Position numbers and translations under genes: made by a program. Shown here piece by piece: positions 60,606 to 64,000 of a stretch of DNA of 64,000 bases. The DNA lies in contig NC_016633.1 of the NCBI RefSeq assembly GCF_000236685.1, positions 2,976,001-3,040,000 on the forward strand. The letters run 5' to 3'. Each line of letters starts with the position of its first letter. Position 1 is the stretch's first letter. The notes beneath the pieces were generated by a model. It was given only the letters and a program-made list of their open reading frames with translations. It ran no database searches and was not told the DNA's origin. The DNA is from Sphaerochaeta pleomorpha str. Grapes (GTDB taxonomy: Bacteria; Spirochaetota; Spirochaetia; Sphaerochaetales; Sphaerochaetaceae).

Positions 60606-61316
60606 ATGAGAACTTCTTTTACTGATAAGTATGACAGAGCTTTTCTTCTGGATACCATGATGGGTCCGAATGCCATGCGCATTACAGAAGAAATGGCGAG
60701 TTTTCTCCCGATTTCTCCAGGTATGCGTATTCTTGACCTAGGTTGCGGAACGGGAATTTCTTCGATTCTGCTTGCCAAAAAATATGATGTGACCGTGTTT
60801 GCAGCCGATTTGTGGATTTCCCCCAGTGAAAACGCAAAACGCTTCACAAGCCTGGGCCTTGATTCGAAGATATTTCCCTTCCTGGTTGATGCAACCAAAG
60901 AGATACCGTTTGCCCATGAGTATTTCGACATGATCATAAGCGTGGATTCCTATCAGTACTTTGGAAATAATGAGAGCATGTTGCCAAAGCTACTGCCTTT
61001 TGTGAAAAAAGGGGGTTATGTGGCTGTTGCCGTACCTGGATTCATACAAGATTTCCCTGAAGGGCAGTTGCCAAAGGAAGTGCAACCCTTCTGGACACCT
61101 GAATGGTATTTTTATTCCTGTTCTTGGTGGCGGGCGTTATGGGAAAAAGAATCGGGCATCACCATTACCATGCAGCGAGAAATGGACTCATGCAAACAGG
61201 CCTGGGATGAATGGCTGCAATCTCCCAACCCCTATGCACAGCAAGATCTCGTGATGATGGAAGCAGGAGCCGGTAAGTATTTCAATATCATCCAAATGGT
61301 AGGTAGAAAAATATAA
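60606..61316 (+). CDS. SAM-dependent methyltransferase
   Basis: A 236-aa class I methyltransferase. SAM-binding motif ILDLGCGTG (about residues 42-50), motif II region VFAADLW and motif IV-like FDMIISVDSYQYF. The WxPEWYFYSCSWWRALWEKE C-terminal region suggests a small-molecule methyltransferase of the cyclopropane/UbiE-like group. Substrate unknown. The ATG at 60606 is preferred over 60570 and 60600 on AAGGA spacing. Confidence 0.82.
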   Translation: MRTSFTDKYDRAFLLDTMMGPNAMRITEEMASFLPISPGMRILDLGCGTGISSILLAKKYDVTVFAADLWISPSENAKRFTSLGLDSKIFPFLVDATKEIPFAHEYFDMIISVDSYQYFGNNESMLPKLLPFVKKGGYVAVAVPGFIQDFPEGQLPKEVQPFWTPEWYFYSCSWWRALWEKESGITITMQREMDSCKQAWDEWLQSPNPYAQQDLVMMEAGAGKYFNIIQMVGRKI

Positions 61317-61492
61317 CCGGGATTCGAAGGGGAAGCATGTTCGCTTTATATCCAAATTGCTTTGTACTGTGTCCCAAAGAGGAACCATCTGTTCGTTTCC
61401 TCTTTGGTGAAACTGCAAAGCCCTTTCAAATGGCATTGCGTTGTGCATATTCCCCCAACCGAGGTTCTTTCCCCGGTAGCCTAATCGATGCA

Positions 61493-62011
61493 TCAATGAT
61501 GTCTGCTACAACGATCAACCGGGAGTTTTGCTGTGATGGATTTCCACACCTTGTCTCTGTCTTCAAGCAACGCACAAGGGAGCAAAAATGCCCTGTCCTT
61601 CGTGATGAACAGGTAGATGCTTTCATCTTCGTAATATGCATGAAATACATCCTGCCATCGGTAGCTTGCCAGTTCTTTGTCGTTGGAAATTTTCAGTACT
61701 TCCGAATCCTCTGAGAACTGCAAGGTATAGACGAGGCGAGGAGGGTCTAGGTTTTGCAACCGAACCTGTTTTTTCAACGAGAAGAAGACGGACGCAAAAT
61801 AAACCATCGGCATTCCCAGGCCTGTCACAAGCAGTATGGTGCCCAGTAGGACTGCACCCTCAACCTGGTACATCAGAAAGCAAATAATCGCAGATACGGT
61901 GAGGATGGACGCAAAGATAACTGGACGAATATACAGCTTCAGGTGCTTGAGGAAGTTGAAGATGAGAAACTGCCAAAAGTGGCTTTCGTTCAAATACACT
62001 TGAATGGTCAT
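61493..62011 (-). CDS. YcxB-like membrane protein
   Basis: A 172-aa protein with two adjacent membrane helices (about residues 28-47 and 53-72) and a C-terminal soluble part (DSEVLKISNDKELASYRWQDVFHAYYEDESIYLFITKDRAFLLP) that resembles the YcxB-like C-terminal domain. Function unknown. There is no Shine-Dalgarno before the ATG, but a TATAGT box lies six bases upstream (62018-62023 on the minus strand), so the message may be leaderless. Divergent from the histidine kinase gene with a 77-base gap. Confidence 0.75.
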   Translation of the reverse strand: MTIQVYLNESHFWQFLIFNFLKHLKLYIRPVIFASILTVSAIICFLMYQVEGAVLLGTILLVTGLGMPMVYFASVFFSLKKQVRLQNLDPPRLVYTLQFSEDSEVLKISNDKELASYRWQDVFHAYYEDESIYLFITKDRAFLLPCALLEDRDKVWKSITAKLPVDRCSRHH

Positions 62012-62017
62012 AGGGCG

Positions 62018-62046
62018 ACTATATCATATATGTGATTTCATTTCAT
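62018..62046 (-). promoter_or_regulatory. Promoter for a leaderless ycxB-like transcript
   Basis: On the minus strand ATGAAA, 17-base spacer, TATAGT (62023-62018), six bases before the ATG at 62011. The -35 is weak. Confidence 0.35.
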
Positions 62047-62088
62047 TCTCATTTTGCATATTGAATGCTAATATGGATGCAAATACCC

Positions 62089-63621
62089 ATGGAAACACAT
62101 AAGGAAAAAGGCCTGCGCCTGAATCTTTTTCGCAGAATATTTCTCTTTCTCATTGTCTTCTCCCTCTTCATATTCCTCCAGCTGGGAATGTCGATGTATC
62201 GGGAACGATTCATCATGTATCCGATACAGAAGAGTTCCGGCAATGTCCAGAAAATCAGCCTGCTGCTCAACTCTTTGGGGCAGACACGGGAGGAGCTCTC
62301 CTCCTATCGTTGGGATTTCGGGGATATTGCATCCCTTCTTTCCGAATTGAGGCGGGAAAATGAACTCTCTGAGAAAATTCTCGGAACCATTGATGCAAAT
62401 ATGGAGAACATTGGGATTGAGCAATATCTTCTTGTGCAGGCAGTGGCTACTACCTACAAAAATTATCGTGGTTATCTTGATTATATGCAGGACTTGCTTA
62501 TCAACAATTCCGTAAATGAAGCCTCCGAAGTGTATTACTCCGATCTCGAACCTTGCCTCCACTACCTCCATCTCTATGTCCAGCAGCTTATCGAGCGGGC
62601 AATCATGGATAACCAATCTACCTACGACCGGTTGATGGGGCTTAACGATGATTTGGATTTCCTATACTCCCTGACGATTTTGGTTATGATCCTATTCGGG
62701 TTCGCCGCCCTCAGGGAAGTCATACGGATCCTTTCCATTGTGCAGGAGATGGCAAGGTCTTCCAAAGCAATTGCGGCAGGAGACTATGACAGGCCTGAGA
62801 TTTCTGTGCATCGAAAGGATGAAATTGGTGACATGGCGCACGCGTTCAATGAAATGAAGCAGGCGATGAGGAATCAGGTGAGGTTGCTCACTGCGAACAA
62901 TGAGATGGAGAAAGAGATTCATAGAAAGAATACGGAGGCCTTGGCAATGCAGAACCTGCTCGAACGCGAGAAACTACAGTTGCTTCGAAGCCAGATAAAT
63001 CCTCATTTTCTCTTCAATACCATCAATGTGATTAAATACACGGCACAGGAGGAGCATGCAGCAGAAACCGATGCCCTGCTTTCTTCTCTTGCTCGTTTGT
63101 TCCGCTATGTTTTGGCTGATAATGAGGTGATGGTTCCTCTCTCCCGTGAGATTCGGATTGTGGATGAGTACTACAGCCTCTACAAGGCACGATTCAAGGA
63201 AAAAGTATCACTTTTCTGGGATGTCTCGCCTTCTCTTATATTGACCGAGACATTGGTTCCTTCCTTCTTTCTCCAGCCATTGGTGGAAAATGCATTCAAG
63301 CATGGACTTGGACCGAAAGAACTTTCGGGGAGTGTCTGGCTCACTTTGAAGGAGCTGGACGGATTGCTGTGTATTCGGGTCGAGGACGATGGGGTGGGAA
63401 TGGAGGTTCAACAGCTTCAGATACTGCAGAGCCGGCTACTCAATCCACCGGTTACCGGAGAGCATATAGGACTCTATTCTGTAGCAGCACGATTGAAGTT
63501 GCTCGATTCCCGTTGCCGCTTGGAGGTGGATTCAAGGAAGAGCGAAGGCACGGTAATTCGAGTTGAAATGCCATTGTTGGAAAAGAAAGGAGAAGAAGAT
63601 GATCAAACTGTTGATAGCTGA
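62089..63621 (+). CDS. Sensor histidine kinase, YesM/LytS type
   Basis: A 510-aa membrane kinase. First membrane helix at residues 12-36, a periplasmic sensor loop of about 150 residues, second helix at about 190-208, HAMP domain 209-262, then the His_kinase region with phospho-acceptor H306 in RSQINPHFLFNTI, and an ATPase domain (LVENAFKHGL, VEDDGVGM, GLYSVAARL). YesM-type kinases pair with AraC-type YesN regulators and control sugar uptake or cell-wall genes. Start ambiguous among ATGs at 62065, 62080 and 62089, none with a good ribosome site; 62089 places the basic stretch right before helix 1. Overlaps the regulator by 23 bases. Confidence 0.85.
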   Translation: METHKEKGLRLNLFRRIFLFLIVFSLFIFLQLGMSMYRERFIMYPIQKSSGNVQKISLLLNSLGQTREELSSYRWDFGDIASLLSELRRENELSEKILGTIDANMENIGIEQYLLVQAVATTYKNYRGYLDYMQDLLINNSVNEASEVYYSDLEPCLHYLHLYVQQLIERAIMDNQSTYDRLMGLNDDLDFLYSLTILVMILFGFAALREVIRILSIVQEMARSSKAIAAGDYDRPEISVHRKDEIGDMAHAFNEMKQAMRNQVRLLTANNEMEKEIHRKNTEALAMQNLLEREKLQLLRSQINPHFLFNTINVIKYTAQEEHAAETDALLSSLARLFRYVLADNEVMVPLSREIRIVDEYYSLYKARFKEKVSLFWDVSPSLILTETLVPSFFLQPLVENAFKHGLGPKELSGSVWLTLKELDGLLCIRVEDDGVGMEVQQLQILQSRLLNPPVTGEHIGLYSVAARLKLLDSRCRLEVDSRKSEGTVIRVEMPLLEKKGEEDDQTVDS

Positions 63622-64000
63622 TGATGAGAGCATTGAACGAGAGATTTTATGCACATTCCTCTCCCCCAATCCTCTTTTGGAAATCTATCAAGCGGAAAAT
63701 GGGCGGTTGGCCGTTACCTATGCATCGTTGTATGATGTGGATGTGGTGCTCATGGATATCGAGATGCCCTCACTCAATGGATTGGAAGCTTCCCAGAGGA
63801 TCCTGAAGGATAAACCTTCCACCCGAATAATTTTCATTACTGCCTATAGTGTATTCTCCTATGCCCGTGAAGCTGTCAAACTAGGAGTTCTCGATTACAT
63901 CCTGAAGCCGGTGGATAAGGAGGATGTTTTGAGGACCGTCAAGCGCGCGGTCAGTCAGGTCGAGGCTGAACGACAGCTGTTGGCTGTGCAATCATCGGAC
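63599..64000 (+). CDS. Response regulator, receiver domain (YesN-like, cut by window edge)
   Basis: The first 134 residues of a two-component regulator. LLIADDESIEREI (acidic pocket D8, D9), phosphorylation site D53 in LMDIEMPSLNG, TAYS switch and K103 in ILKPVDKED are complete. AAGAAAGGAGAAG lies just upstream. Following the receiver the protein continues beyond base 64000; pairing with a YesM-type kinase predicts a C-terminal AraC DNA-binding domain. Start lies inside the kinase gene. Confidence 0.9.
   Translation, partial: MIKLLIADDESIEREILCTFLSPNPLLEIYQAENGRLAVTYASLYDVDVVLMDIEMPSLNGLEASQRILKDKPSTRIIFITAYSVFSYAREAVKLGVLDYILKPVDKEDVLRTVKRAVSQVEAERQLLAVQSSD

Noticed and set aside
61337-61714. 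125-codon plus-strand frame
   Set aside because: Largely antisense to the YcxB-like gene and without a convincing start.

Overview
The window looks like chromosomal DNA of a free-living or gut-associated spirochaete, most likely a Sphaerochaeta-like member of the Sphaerochaetaceae. This rests on moderate GC, a long (507 aa) serine hydroxymethyltransferase, a eukaryote-like hexokinase, a split P-protein glycine cleavage system, Firmicute-style LplA/LplB/YtcP sugar transport genes and many small secreted or lipoprotein genes of unknown family. Taxonomy is inferred from gene content, not from a marker search. No rRNA, tRNA, CRISPR array, complete insertion sequence or prophage was recognised.

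0-10 kb: two tandem paralogous lipoproteins (the first cut by the window edge), mscL, a complete branched-chain amino acid ABC importer (livJHMGF) followed by a CBS-ACT protein and an Smr-domain protein, then infA with a consensus promoter and a sodium-coupled amino acid symporter. 10-20 kb: glyA-gcvH-gcvPA-gcvPB (no gcvT), a dihydropyrimidinase, a HAD phosphatase-cytidine deaminase fusion, a phospholipase-D-like lipoprotein and two exported proteins. 20-31 kb: rpiB, a CBS-DRTGG family II pyrophosphatase, the prfA-prmC-relA/spoT operon, a GPH sugar symporter, and a threonine-to-glycine unit (SDR-type threonine dehydrogenase and Kbl) divergent from an XRE-cupin regulator, with an inverted repeat lying on the -10 box. 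31-43 kb: exonuclease I, hexokinase, and a LacI-controlled carbohydrate operon (two permeases, binding protein, glycosidase-like protein, CutC, thioredoxin-like lipoprotein) with two identical 18-bp operator sites.

43-51 kb: a Vsr-type nuclease, phosphohexomutase, pyridoxal kinase overlapping an MTA/SAH-nucleosidase-like gene, a patatin phospholipase with a small partner, a PflX-like radical SAM protein, a flavodoxin and an archaeal-type UMP kinase. 51-61 kb is an AT-richer accessory stretch: PadR-DUF2812, small membrane proteins, a metallo-beta-lactamase-fold enzyme, a MATE pump with an AraC-GNAT fusion regulator, a gene remnant, tyrS, a CD3324-like regulator behind a long hairpin and a methyltransferase. 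The window ends in a YesM/YesN-type two-component system cut by the right edge.

Metabolically the best-supported theme is a glycine hub: threonine is cleaved to glycine and acetyl-CoA, glycine feeds the cleavage system, and SHMT links it to serine and one-carbon units, with two amino acid importers nearby. Several genes (hydA, sbcB, vsr, pdxK-like, ycxB-like) have a promoter-like -10 box six or seven bases before the start codon and little or no Shine-Dalgarno, which suggests leaderless transcripts.
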